Made by a program: the position numbers and the translations under genes. 64,000 nucleotides of DNA from positions 23,126,001-23,190,000 of the forward strand of contig CM106586.1 in NCBI GenBank assembly GCA_048013815.1, read 5' to 3'. Below, one piece after another: positions 23,301 through 33,922 of the stretch (position 1 is its first letter; each line of letters begins with the position of its first letter). The notes under the pieces were generated by a model that was given only the letters and a program-made list of their open reading frames with translations, was not told the origin of the DNA and searched no databases. Origin of the DNA: Setoptus koraiensis. Lineage: Eukaryota; Arthropoda.

Positions 23301-25794
23301 ATAAAATGTTGATGATGATGCTACTGGTGTGCGACCGTTTCTAATGTTAATTTGGTAAGGTATTGAAGTCGTCGTTGGCATTCTAATAATAATAATAATC
23401 ACATTCTCTTGAAAGTATCTGTGCAATCTCGCGTTGCGAACAACCAATAAGACAGAAAGCTCGAAATTAGGCTATCGGTCATCTGGACACTGTACGAGCT
23501 TTATTTCTCTTATTTGAATTCGCCATCAAGGTGTTCACCATCCACTACGGTAAGGAGTCAGTCGAGTGTATAATCAACCATGACCATCATTATAAAACAT
23601 CACCATCATCAACTACTACAGAATTGATATATCTACACTAGACAAGCACTTTATCCAATATTGTATACCCATATACATAATTTCTCTCTCTCTCTCATTT
23701 ATGGGTATTTTATTTATTTATATAAATGCAAACATACGACATGTTTTCTGACGTTGTTGATTCTTATGTTGCTAGTGTTAGCCGACTCAAAAAAAAAGAA
23801 AAATCCACAGGTGATCATCATTATAATAACATTGCGCCATATCAGGTTTTCAATGGTTTCTCGGCTCAAGGGGATCAGAGCAACGTCTAGTCTAGTCGAT
23901 GGGAATGTGAGCATATCCTCTATGGTGATGAAGCCAAGGTGATGAGGAGAGAAGACTCGATTGAAGAAGCTCTCGCTTCTTATTTTTGTGTTCTTGTTCA
24001 TGGACTTGATTAGTAACAAGTAAAATTCTAGCCAGCTCAACTTTGATCGTTACTATGCCGAGTCTCTCTCTCTCTCTCTCTCGTCTCTCGCTTTATGTCT
24101 GCCACCATTAAGACAAGATCCTACGAAAGTGAACAGGTAAAATTGAACAGGTTTGCCGAATCACATTTACTTTATTCACGGGCAATAACACACTGTTTCT
24201 TTTTTATGATGATGATATGATTGAAATCTAGCTCAACCCATTACTCCCTTTGTCTAACTTTCTGGATTTCTTTCAAGCTAGTCATTGATCACAACCAGAG
24301 GGAGGGGAAGAGAGAGAGAGGGAGAGACTCAACAGGATGATATGATATAAATAGTGATATTATTAGATATTATAATTGATCTTGCAATAATTCAGTGTCC
24401 ATGTGAGCTGCTATAAGCTAGCTCATTCACTTTGAGACGCTGTAATGATATCAACATGTCGGCATGCTACTAAGCAGAACAAGGCCTCGCCATAAGTAGG
24501 TCCATGAGCAGTAGTTGTCCTAGAATCCGCAACAACAGCAACAACCTCGAACACAACAGCAATAACAATTTCGACAACCACAACAACTATAGGACCTTAG
24601 ATTAGGCACATTGGAGACTTCAGTGCGACAGCCGACAAGAGTATCCTGATATATGTCTATTGAGAGCCAAAAAAATTTTACCCAACAGATACCTTTGATG
24701 CGATTTCATCTCCATCATTCATTTTCCTAAGGTATGCACCGACAGTGCACCTATCAACCCCCTCTGAATATGTATTTCCGTAACTAATCACTCATTTTCA
24801 TTCTTCTGCTCCCTCCCTCTCCTCTTGTCTGCTTCTTGTCTAAGTCTAATAGACTCGTTTGCACTTCCGCATCATTATCTCAGGCCCATCTTTTATTTAG
24901 ATCAGCATCATCTTCACCCTTCTATTGAACATCTTTCGACAATATCACTTATCAATAGGAGGGAGGGAGGGCGAGGGAGAGAGAGAGAGGGGGGGAAGAA
25001 AGAAAGAGAATCCACCTGCCATCAACTATCGCTAGATATCATAATATAATCCCTCTGCAACTACCATCTAACAGTTGGAACCTTAAAATACTTTTACATG
25101 TGAGAGAACCAACTGACCCGAGGCTATCTCAAATTGTTATCTAGAAATACACCTATGCGTTTATGTCTGGCCGTCTAGCCAAAAGTTGTTAGTCTGCCTG
25201 GTAAGTCGCCGCCAATATCATGTCAGTTCATTCGTATATATTCTGTATAAATTGCTCTCTGAGTAGCGTAGAACTACTAATTATATTATAGCCAACTTGT
25301 TCAACACCAACAGCTTCTTTGATCAAAAAAAAGTCGAGCTGCACTCTATAGATGAGCTCTCCAAACATTCTGCTTATTATATTCTATTCGTTAAGCGGTG
25401 GAACCCTGAGCAAACTTTTCGCTCATCGATAGCCACATATGGACATCAAGAATGGATTTGAGTTATCTATTGAATGTCACGACAAACAAGTACAACTCAA
25501 CCGAAGAGGCTACACACATTAAAACTACTTGTATATCAATGCCAAATAGTAGAACATGTCATACTGTTATTATCCTTTTCCAGATAGTCCGAGCAAAGTA
25601 AATATCTATATGTACCATGTATTCGTGTCTTTGTCGCCAGACTGGTGCACATGGGTAACATAGGTAATTTATTTAAGGCCATCTAATTGATGGTAGTTTA
25701 ATTAATTAATTAGTTTCAATTACATCACATCTCAATACTTAAGTATCATTTGGGGTTTGTTGTTAATGTCACAAGTTTCGATTGATTGATTAAA

Positions 25795-26598
25795 TCATCC
25801 ATGTGCCAATTGTTGACATGTTCTCTCAACCTTACATTTGGTCAGTGCCTCAGTTTTAACAAAATCCACTTGTCTGTACACTGTTGATTGCATTGATGGT
25901 GGTGAGATTTGTCGAGGCAGGGGCTTCTTCTGTTGCTGGGGCGAATGATCCTTTTTATCATTGAATGATAATTTGTCTAATTCCATGTATAACGACAGAT
26001 ATTGAATGCTCTGACTACCCTCAACTCCACACGATTGGGATTTTTGATGCAATGTAGCGCTAGAACACTGATTGGTGGGTTTGACAGAAGATATTGATGT
26101 GGACAGGGTCTTTCTATTGTTAGTTGTAAAATAACCAGGTTGCATCTGCTGGTTCTGATGATGCTTGGCATTACCATTGACCAACTTCGCCGCCTCCGAT
26201 CCTGTAACTGGAACTTCCAAATTCTTCAATTGTTGTTGTTTTATGGAGAATTTTAATGGTTTCTCCGGTTTTGGGGGTGGTCCAGTGTGACATTCACTTA
26301 TTGGTATGTATAACTGTGAGGATCCTTCCATCATTACAGATCCATTTGATGTTTTCTTCATAGAAGAGGTCAGTAATGATGATGTTGGTCTAGGTGGAAG
26401 GGCTTTCTCGTTCCGCGATCTCATAGAAGATGTCAAGTTAGACATGGTAGACCTACTTCCGTTAACAACAGGATAGGAAATCTTTGATGAGCCCGTCGCC
26501 CAAGATGAAGAGGCACCGTGTTGCGATCTAGCGCTAGCTAGAGACCTATGCTGCAATCGAGTATCTGGTGGCGGTGGTGGTGGAGGTGGCCGACTTGG
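25795..26598 (-). CDS. C-terminal exon of a GAB/Dos-type adaptor (partial)
   Basis: This exon opens after a TTATTATATAG-like acceptor in the phase giving a poly-proline stretch (PSRPPPPPPPP) and runs 267 codons to a stop. GAB/Dos scaffolds carry an N-terminal PH domain and recruit GRB2 and SHP2 to receptor tyrosine kinases. Seen here are SH3-type proline motifs (ALPPRPTS, GPPPKPEKPLKF, KKPLPRQISPP) and, near the C-terminus, YRQVDFVKTEALTKCKVE. The latter aligns in spacing with the SHP2-binding tail of GAB2 (YVQVDEQKTQALQNTKQE, from memory). SIQYLSLY resembles the upstream paired tyrosine site. No PH-domain exon was found upstream as far as the gap, so the gene is incomplete in this window or its 5' exons are far away. 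It could instead be another proline-rich docking protein. Confidence 0.65.
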   Translation of the reverse strand, partial: PSRPPPPPPPPDTRLQHRSLASARSQHGASSSWATGSSKISYPVVNGSRSTMSNLTSSMRSRNEKALPPRPTSSLLTSSMKKTSNGSVMMEGSSQLYIPISECHTGPPPKPEKPLKFSIKQQQLKNLEVPVTGSEAAKLVNGNAKHHQNQQMQPGYFTTNNRKTLSTSISSVKPTNQCSSATLHQKSQSCGVEGSQSIQYLSLYMELDKLSFNDKKDHSPQQQKKPLPRQISPPSMQSTVYRQVDFVKTEALTKCKVERTCQQLAHG

Positions 26599-27864
26599 CT
26601 ATTATACAAACATTAAAAAAAGATATATGCACATGTGTAAGTAGAGGTTCTGGTAATTAATAACGTTTGTATTGAAAGCGATAGTCTAATGACTTTATAA
26701 TCAATGTCGAAAGAGTGAAATACAATCCAAATCTGCTATATGTTAGACATCCGATCATCGAGCCTGCGGAAACTTCAAATGTATAAACGAAACAACAGTT
26801 GCTAGAACAAGCAAAAATTTCCCCTGCCGACACATGTTAGACGTGTAATTCGACTCTAATAAAACCAATCTGTTAACTTCTTCTCGCATAAGACAATTTA
26901 TATATATATATAAATATATATGATTCTCCATGTATCTAGCATGGGGCTTGGAGTGTTTGGGTAGCAGTAAAAGTCGAGATAAAATCAACAAGTTTCGATT
27001 AGTTGCGATATTCTTAAGGGTATTGTAATGTGATGAGACATATGAGATGCAATAAAACATTTGAGCAAACATATGTGTGATATCGTTTTTCATCTAACAA
27101 GTTGTAGTGGATGTCGTCTGGGTTCATTAATTATTCGAATAATGAACTCGTGTATGTTCTTGTGTTGTGTGTAATTAAGAAGTGTCGCCAATGATAATAA
27201 AAGTCTAGCTTTGTTTAGGAAACAGTTAGAGAGTACAGTTAAAGTGTTAGTAGACAAATTAATTATTTGATGCATCCTTGGCACTTCAATCAACACTATC
27301 ACAACACATTATACTGATCGGTATAAACGTTTGAGAAAATCAAATACTCAAGTTATTCTGTTTGTATTATGAATGTGCTAGGTCCAAGACAGAGTGAAAT
27401 ACTGATCAATGTTCGTGAAAGGACTTTAACTTATTGTGGCAACTGTAGTGAAAGATGATTCTTTTCTAAATCTCAATGTTTCAGGCCGCGAATTATCTGA
27501 ACGACAACATGTTGAGGTTGTGTATAAACACATGGGGTTTACGACGATGATAAGTGTCTGAGATGATTTGACTATAATGACTCAGACGATAATAAATGGT
27601 CGTCTTGTTTTCCTCCGTAATCTCTAATAGAATATCTAATGACTCATTGGTGTGGTTTGTAATCATCGGCGTCACTCGAATGCTGGACTTCTCGTTGGTC
27701 ATATCCTTCGACATTCAACATATATCTAATTAGACTAAAGCTATTAGATTTGGTGAACAGTCATGAGAACGGTCCTCACAAACAGACATCCAAAGAATTG
27801 AATCTCCAACGTTAAAATCAAAGTTAAAGAATCTCTACTCAAAAAGTACCTCAATTAATCAACT
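26599..27864. other. Region between GAB-like exon and innexin
   Basis: Probably intron or promoter sequence. No PH-domain exon could be recognised on the minus strand. Two minus-strand frames (26755-27093 and 27090-27302) lack motifs. A third is listed separately (27493-27714). Confidence 0.45.
27493..27714 (-). CDS. Hypothetical small protein, 73 aa
   Basis: An ATG-started frame with a stop codon directly upstream. Its balanced composition (Thr/Asn/Glu-rich, NHTNES and NKTT glycosylation-type sites) looks more coding-like than its surroundings. It has no recognisable domain, no signal peptide and no membrane segment. It lies head-to-head with the innexin, 150 bp away. It may be a chance open frame in the innexin promoter. 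Confidence 0.2.
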   Translation of the reverse strand: MSKDMTNEKSSIRVTPMITNHTNESLDILLEITEENKTTIYYRLSHYSQIISDTYHRRKPHVFIHNLNMLSFR

Positions 27865-29070
27865 ATGGAAGAATTAATTTCTCAAACTAAAAAGTTATCA
27901 TCTTCATCGAAGAATAATGGAAAACTAACCCAACTCGCCATAACTAAGTTTCATCATTTGAAGGCTTGGTTATTTGGGATAGCCGTAATAGTTTTGGTTG
28001 GCTATAGCCAATTTAGATCACATTTTCATTGTAAAGAAAGAGGGTCACTAGATCAAAGCACTTGGAATACACTGTGCTGGACAAATGGGACAACCACAGT
28101 TACAACAGGCCCTAAAGATAATTCAATGCCGCATGTTGGGATATATTTTGTAAGAAATGAGGAAGAGAATATAACAGAGAAACATGATCACATTCAATGG
28201 TTATGGATGCTACTCATTTCAATGATTATATGCTCGTGCGTGACTCTAAAAGTTTGGTCATCGATATTCTCCGATAGTAACTTGAAATTAGTATTGAAGC
28301 TGGAAAAGAAAGAAGCGGAGAAGAAAGAAGCGGAGAAGAAAGAGGCAGAGAAGACAGGGGCGAATACTCGAAAGAATGTGTACGAAAAAGAGTTAGAGAT
28401 GTATATCAGTGGTTTGGAGAGTTTTCTGAAGAGCAAAATCTATGAAAATGTCGATATCTCATCAAAAATATTTTGTTATGCAACCCTCTCACTTGTGATG
28501 ACATGTTTGCAAATTGGATTCACTTTCTACTTCTTAGGTGTCATGTATGCCTTGTATGGCTTCAACTTTTGTTGGCAAAAAATGGGATTGCCCTCATTTG
28601 ATTTTGTATTGGAATGGCCCACCGTAACTGAATGCGCAATACAACTAACAGGATTCAACGGCGAAGAAGAGACAATCCATACATTTTGCACCGTGCCAAT
28701 TAATCAGACATGTAGTGTACTATTCGCAGCAATCTGGTGGCTGCAATTTGTAGATCTACAGGTACAGGTGTACAGTTGGATTAAGTTTGCAACATGTTGC
28801 TTGTCGTATAGAATGAGCAGATTTTGGTTTAGATCTAGGTGGCCGGACGCTTTAAAAGAAGTGGATGAGATATGTAACTTAGAAGCTGCCAAGGAAAAGA
28901 ACGATGTATTGTATAGCAAAAATAGATATAGCATCGATATGATCTTCATATTGTATCTATTGAGCTTGAGAATCAACAATAGAAATTACATGAACAGAGT
29001 CATAATTGATACAATGGAGCGGCTTAGATTGAATATCAATGGACGATGCTTGTCTGAGTCAGGAGTATGA
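27865..29070 (+). CDS. Divergent innexin-family gap-junction protein
   Basis: A 401-residue intronless frame with four hydrophobic segments (about 33-50, 111-130, 201-230 and 283-305), intracellular termini and two Cys-containing extracellular loops: C56 and C71 in FHCKERGSLDQSTWNTLCW, C257 and C275 in the second. Innexins form intercellular channels or hemichannels in protostomes. The second loop (WPTVTECAIQLTGFNGEEE, then HTFCTVPIN) follows the innexin pattern FP.VTKC..........ALCVLP.N. The usual YYQWV signature at the start of TM2 is reduced to IQW. The intracellular loop has three tandem KKEAE units. Length is near the usual 360-420. The gene sits between the GAB-like exon and DENND1, both on the other strand, and could lie inside a GAB intron. 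Confidence 0.8.
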   Translation: MEELISQTKKLSSSSKNNGKLTQLAITKFHHLKAWLFGIAVIVLVGYSQFRSHFHCKERGSLDQSTWNTLCWTNGTTTVTTGPKDNSMPHVGIYFVRNEEENITEKHDHIQWLWMLLISMIICSCVTLKVWSSIFSDSNLKLVLKLEKKEAEKKEAEKKEAEKTGANTRKNVYEKELEMYISGLESFLKSKIYENVDISSKIFCYATLSLVMTCLQIGFTFYFLGVMYALYGFNFCWQKMGLPSFDFVLEWPTVTECAIQLTGFNGEEETIHTFCTVPINQTCSVLFAAIWWLQFVDLQVQVYSWIKFATCCLSYRMSRFWFRSRWPDALKEVDEICNLEAAKEKNDVLYSKNRYSIDMIFILYLLSLRINNRNYMNRVIIDTMERLRLNINGRCLSESGV

Positions 29071-30148
29071 TCGAGGCGAAGAACTAATTTACTCACCTTT
29101 TTCACTGTAAAATTCAACATGATACTGTTTTCCTTATGAGTCAGGATGTTTCCTTAATTTATACCGTCTAATTAAAAACGGTCCGAGCTATGATAAATGT
29201 ATTAAAATAATAGTAATGCGAATAATATGCAATGATTGGCAAAATTCTCCTATTAAAGCTTCTGTAAAATAAATACTGTCTGTCAGCTGTTCGGTTATTT
29301 TGGGGAGCTACAGTTTTTTGTAATTTGTATAATGTCTTGAAATGTCCGTTGAATAGTGATTTTATCACAATGAATTAATTTCGGTAAGTTAATAAGTTAA
29401 TAAAAAGCTTCAGGTACAATTGGACATGGCAGCAACAGTTGCGATAACAAGAAATATCTGGTATTTCTGTGAGTCATTGGCTTCTCTGTATTTATTTTTC
29501 GAAAAATAGCGCTGGATTTAAATCATAAACTTCGCGTTCCAGTCTTCAGAACAGATCAGACAAAGATCTACAGTGCTTTTCAGGCCTTCTTTATCATTGG
29601 AAAGCAGAAAGAATGCGAAGAGTTGCTTACAAGTTGTTACGAGTTGTTAGTGGATTTAATTTATCGATCTCCGGAATGACCTTCTAATGGAAACAAAAGA
29701 GGGTTCTATGATAAGAGTGCGTGGCGATCTCAGCTTTTCCTAGACTGCCTGGTCCCTCTACTAGAATGAACTCGATCTCACTTGCATTTGCCTAATCCAA
29801 ACGAAATCTAATATTGTTATACTTACAAATCTTCCTGATTTTATAGAGTTAGCCATTACTGTGTGATTGGTTAAACCTAGGAATAGACTAGATTTTACTC
29901 CAGTTTTTTTGTTGATAGCAACCAACTCAATACAAATTATTTGACCAGATGAGACGGAAATTTCATTCAAGAATTCTTGTTCACACATCAGAATGACAAC
30001 AACAAGTGATAATGTATATAATTAGGTTTGAGTTCAATGAAAATCTAAGTTTCAATAAATTTTAATTTAATTGATCCATCTACTCGGTTGAAATGACTAA
30101 GGCCGATTGAGTCCTCATTATGTTGTCGTGCAATTAAAATCCAACGCA
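29071..30148. other. Spacer between innexin and DENND1
   Basis: AT-rich and holding two converging 3' ends. A plus-strand stretch (29473-29676) stays open for 68 codons without a start codon, and a minus-strand stretch is listed separately (29827-29988). Neither matches a known family. Confidence 0.4.
29827..29988 (-). CDS. Possible unknown exon ending at a GTAAGT donor
   Basis: An ATG-started frame of 54 codons (starting MCEQEFLNEISVSSGQ, containing INKKTGVKSSLFLG) ends in frame at AGATTT|GTAAGT, a consensus donor. The composition is protein-like. The partner exon would lie at 29800 or lower on the minus strand, and I could not identify it. No family is recognised; it may be chance. Confidence 0.25.
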
Positions 30149-31765
30149 TCAGTCCAGCCGATGGTATAGAAACGAGGCCTTCTCATTTCCAGTTTCGTTG
30201 AGTTTAGTTCTTAGACCTCTATATGTTCGCTTACTTCTATCTTTAACATTTTTGTAGGCCAGTCTCATTACAGGATTGATGCTTCGTAGAAATAATCCAC
30301 CCTTTCCTTTCATGGTATTCAACCAATCTTGATATTGGTTCTTCAAATGTTTTGCTGACCTTTCCTCGTACAAATTAACTTCATACTCAAATTCGTCGTT
30401 AAATCCCTCGCCTGCATTGAGCATGTCCAATCTACCCTCAACGAATTGTCGAAAAATTTGCAGATGTAACATCTTCTGAAGATAAGGCTGCACAGGTGCT
30501 GGTCTTGTTTTAACAAATGTATCATAGTTAAAAGTTATCTTGTCGCCGTTGTTGAATTGAAGTGCCTCCCTATAGCCACCAATGAGCATTACAACAGCTT
30601 TTAAGAAGGCCCTTGCCAAACAGTCACCAATAATAATGGGACCTTTAAGATTTCGTTTCAGACAATTAACGATCTCCATGGGCATTGTTTGCAAATCATC
30701 ATATGGTGTTTCTATGATATTTTCGTCTGCTCTTAAAATTACAACTTCAACGATATCTTTGGGGTTGATTTCTTTCATAATACAATCGGGAACTCCAATG
30801 AGAAATGGCATAGGCGCCGTGACATAACCAACCAAATGTGATGGTAATATTGGAATATAGATGTGTTGCCAATTCATTGGATAAATAAGGGTATTAGCGG
30901 CTTGGACACATGATGACAATCGATCTAGTCTCTTTGATGTGACTATTATCCTCCTCTCATTTAGTATGCTGGCAAAAATAGTTATCATATTGTTCACATC
31001 TATGGCACTGAAATACTCGGCAAGATTTCTCTGGTTAGATTTACAAAAGAATCAGAGGACGCGGAAATTTCGACCTTTGTGTTATCAAATAATAACAATA
31101 ATAAAATATTTGAAAAATGTGTAGACATAATACTTACGTCTTGCGGAATTGTTGGTATGATACAAGTATCAGGACAAAAGGCAACAAAGTCTTTCGTCTT
31201 GCCATCTGCAAAATATGAAACCGTAAAATTGGCCCCGGGGGTTGGCATCTCACTCATATGGAGACATCTTAGGAATTCTAAAAGACATGATTGCTATATT
31301 ATATATTAGAGGGGAAAAGATTGTCAGAAACAAATTATGTATGGTTATAAATCGTTTTTCAACAGGTGTTAACCGTAGATACTGGTAGGCACTATATCGA
31401 ACCTTGTTTGTATCTATGTGTAACTGGGCAATGTGATTGATGATCTTATAAAAAGTATCATGCCAAGGCAATTGACTTAGAAGTACGAGGCAAATATCTG
31501 AATTAGGTGTTAGTCTACAATAGCCAAATGTCCACTTGGAATCACCATTAGTGAGAACAAAGGAGAAGTGAGTTACATTAATGACTTCCATGTCGCAAGG
31601 ATAGGCGAATTTGGGCAAAGATTTCAAGACCTCTCCATCTTTGAATTCTTTTGGGTATCTTCTTTTGATGAATGGTGGGTCTCCATTGATCGGTAAGCCA
31701 ACCTCGCAATAACAATCATATATCTTTTGTGCGTCGCTCTGGTACCGCGTCGATCGATTATTCAT
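30149..31765 (-). CDS. DENND1: DENN-domain Rab35 GEF, DENND1/connecdenn-type, 3 exons
   Basis: Exons 31765-31393, 31277-31138 and 31030-30149 join in frame (464 residues; introns about 115 and 107 bp). DENND1 proteins activate Rab35 during clathrin-dependent endocytosis. The first exon carries the uDENN region (SKWTFGYCRL, CLVLLSQLPWHDTFYKIINH). The second gives EFLR-type sequence and LP-type IPTIPQD. The third gives RNLAEYFSAIDVNNMI, YPMNWQHIYIPILPSHL and FVEGRLDMLNAGEGFND, all matching DENND1 block for block. The first donor (GTGCCT) is weak and was chosen because it restores frame; a small extra exon is possible. The second join (PQD|RNLAEYF) is secure. The protein ends shortly after the DENN module, without the long clathrin/AP2-binding tail of vertebrate DENND1A. 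Confidence 0.85.
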
Positions 31766-32384
31766 TTAAATCAATAATAATAATTACATTAGAGCTGATA
31801 TTGTGATAATTCATTTAGAAATTTATATTAATTATATATGCAACATTAAATAATAATAATAAATAAAATATAATAAAAATAATTGATACAAGTAAGGCGT
31901 AGCAATCGAGATGTACAACAATACAAACACAACAACAACAAATGTAATATAACGAGTAAGCACATGCATTACACAGCAATTATTAAATCATCGTAGACTG
32001 CGAATCGCAGTTGGAGGGTTCGTCAAGCAGCTGATCGGAAAAAAACAGGATGTGATCTAATGTCACAGATCATTTTCTAGGATCTAATTCACAACTGTCA
32101 GATCAATTTCGACTAACAACCCTCGAACATGTTTTCCTTTTTATATTGTTCTTTCAGTTTTACGTCAATCTCTTGACTGAGGAGAGAAAGTGATATATTT
32201 TAGTGTACCAGAAACAATCAGTGAAACTACTAACAAATTTGATGGAAAATTACAATCAATAGCTACAACTTCTGCCAGTTGAACCGATGCAAGAAATTAG
32301 TGAAGAGAAATTAATTAAAGAGTTTAATTTTTAATCGATCAGAGAAATGTTAGATTCGATAGATTTGCTTAATTTAGTTGTTTG
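31766..32384. other. Spacer between DENND1 start and the membrane-protein stop
   Basis: AT-rich (AATAATAATAAATAAAATATAAT near 31850). It contains the DENND1 leader and the 3' untranslated region of the next minus-strand gene. No gene is recognised. Confidence 0.5.
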
Positions 32385-33422
32385 TCAAATGACGTCATGA
32401 TGGCGATCTTTAAAGTGTAATAGGGATGGCCCACATCCTTGATTGTTGCTTGTCACAATTATCTGGGCCCGGTGTGGGTGTGGTTGTTGCTGTTGTTGTT
32501 GCATTGTTGCGAAGGGCAATATAATCTTGTTGACATGTTGAATGTGCATCTGATTTGCTTGTATGGTTGAATTGTTCAACATTACTGTATGTGGAGCTCT
32601 CATTGAATTGAAATCAGATAGTTGAAGAGATCCGTTGAGTATGTTGGGTCCAACTAAACTACCATGAGAATAGACAGCATTGTCATAATTAGAATCAGGT
32701 AGTATCATCCCGGTGTTACCTGGCTTGGTTAGCTGGTCGCTCGTGGGATCCATGACTTCGGCATAGGTGTGCATGTTGTATGGTGAAAATAATCTGGCTT
32801 GTGCCGTCAAGTGATGGCCCTCATTGGTGAGATCTGCATAAACTGCGCTTGAAGTACACGTCGAATTAGTTCTTGATGAAGGTACCTCATAATCGTTTGG
32901 TATTCTACTAATGGTGTTGCCTATAATAGAATTAGGTTGAGCCCAGTATTTGCTAGGAATTGATGTCTTCTTATGAGGAACATCTGTTATTATTGGTGAA
33001 GTTAGATTCTTCTCTCTATTCATACCCATCAAACAAGGGTCTGTTGGGTGATGGGACAAGCGTGATGACTCTTGGCTAGATGATGATGATTTATTACTTG
33101 ATGATGAAGTGTTTGTATTCGATTTGAATATTGTAGCACGAATGTTTGAGGCAACAATTTTGCCCCGTCTGGTACGCACTAAATAAACAATAGACACCAA
33201 AGAGATCAAAATGGTGACGATCATTAAAAAGCCTGCCCTTGAGTAAATGGCTTGAGTTTGTCTGGCCTCGGTGGCATCCTCATTAAATATATGACAAAAA
33301 TGACATTCTAAATCCATAGATTGTTTGACAGCCTCAGATTCGATTGACATGTCACGATTGGGAAATAATGATGCTTGTATCGTTGGAGGTAATGGTGGCG
33401 GTGGCATAAATAGTATATCGTC
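32385..33422 (-). CDS. C-terminal half of an unknown single-pass membrane protein (partial)
   Basis: 345 residues are visible before the gap. A proline run (MPPPPLPP) and a short region with paired Cys (CHFC) are followed by one transmembrane segment (AGFLMIVTILISLVSIVYLV) and a stop-transfer RTRRGK. A cytoplasmic tail of about 240 residues then follows, with several Tyr motifs (PNDYEVPSS, AVYADL, TYAEVMDP, NAVYSHG), a Ser-rich stretch and a Gln run. The tail looks like that of a cell-surface receptor or adhesion molecule with SH2-docking sites. The extracellular part would lie in the 500-N gap or beyond it, but PGM3 sequence begins directly on the other side, so the real gap must be much longer or the join is wrong. 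No family was recognised. Confidence 0.7.
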   Translation of the reverse strand, partial: DDILFMPPPPLPPTIQASLFPNRDMSIESEAVKQSMDLECHFCHIFNEDATEARQTQAIYSRAGFLMIVTILISLVSIVYLVRTRRGKIVASNIRATIFKSNTNTSSSSNKSSSSSQESSRLSHHPTDPCLMGMNREKNLTSPIITDVPHKKTSIPSKYWAQPNSIIGNTISRIPNDYEVPSSRTNSTCTSSAVYADLTNEGHHLTAQARLFSPYNMHTYAEVMDPTSDQLTKPGNTGMILPDSNYDNAVYSHGSLVGPNILNGSLQLSDFNSMRAPHTVMLNNSTIQANQMHIQHVNKIILPFATMQQQQQQPHPHRAQIIVTSNNQGCGPSLLHFKDRHHDVI

Positions 33423-33922
33423 NNNNNNNNNNNNNNNNNNNNNNNNNNNNNNNNNNNNNNNNNNNNNNNNNNNNNNNNNNNNNNNNNNNNNNNNNNNNNN
33501 NNNNNNNNNNNNNNNNNNNNNNNNNNNNNNNNNNNNNNNNNNNNNNNNNNNNNNNNNNNNNNNNNNNNNNNNNNNNNNNNNNNNNNNNNNNNNNNNNNNN
33601 NNNNNNNNNNNNNNNNNNNNNNNNNNNNNNNNNNNNNNNNNNNNNNNNNNNNNNNNNNNNNNNNNNNNNNNNNNNNNNNNNNNNNNNNNNNNNNNNNNNN
33701 NNNNNNNNNNNNNNNNNNNNNNNNNNNNNNNNNNNNNNNNNNNNNNNNNNNNNNNNNNNNNNNNNNNNNNNNNNNNNNNNNNNNNNNNNNNNNNNNNNNN
33801 NNNNNNNNNNNNNNNNNNNNNNNNNNNNNNNNNNNNNNNNNNNNNNNNNNNNNNNNNNNNNNNNNNNNNNNNNNNNNNNNNNNNNNNNNNNNNNNNNNNN
33901 NNNNNNNNNNNNNNNNNNNNNN
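33423..33922. other. Assembly gap, 500 N
   Basis: Exactly 500 N, a conventional placeholder length, so the true distance is unknown. The 5' ends of two divergent genes (the membrane protein on the minus strand and PGM3 on the plus strand) fall here. Confidence 1.

Larger units (their letters stand above)
17410..25794. other. Gene-poor region upstream of spook
   Basis: Over 8 kb without a recognised gene. It contains the ATCACC satellite, two GT microsatellites, a TCGAAC-rich cluster (20040-20352) and several CT/GA runs (23020-23048, 24061-24084, 24300-24330, 24960-24995). Short frames such as 20433-20780 (+), 21733-21930 (+) and 23714-24040 (-) look partly coding-like but match nothing I know. 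The spook promoter must lie at its left end; no element can be named. Confidence 0.5.

Noticed and set aside
23714-24040. Minus-strand 108-codon frame with a plausible central part (HHLGFITIEDMLTFPSTRLD)
   Set aside because: Ends in homopolymer-derived Phe and Ile runs, has no clear splice signals and no recognisable family.
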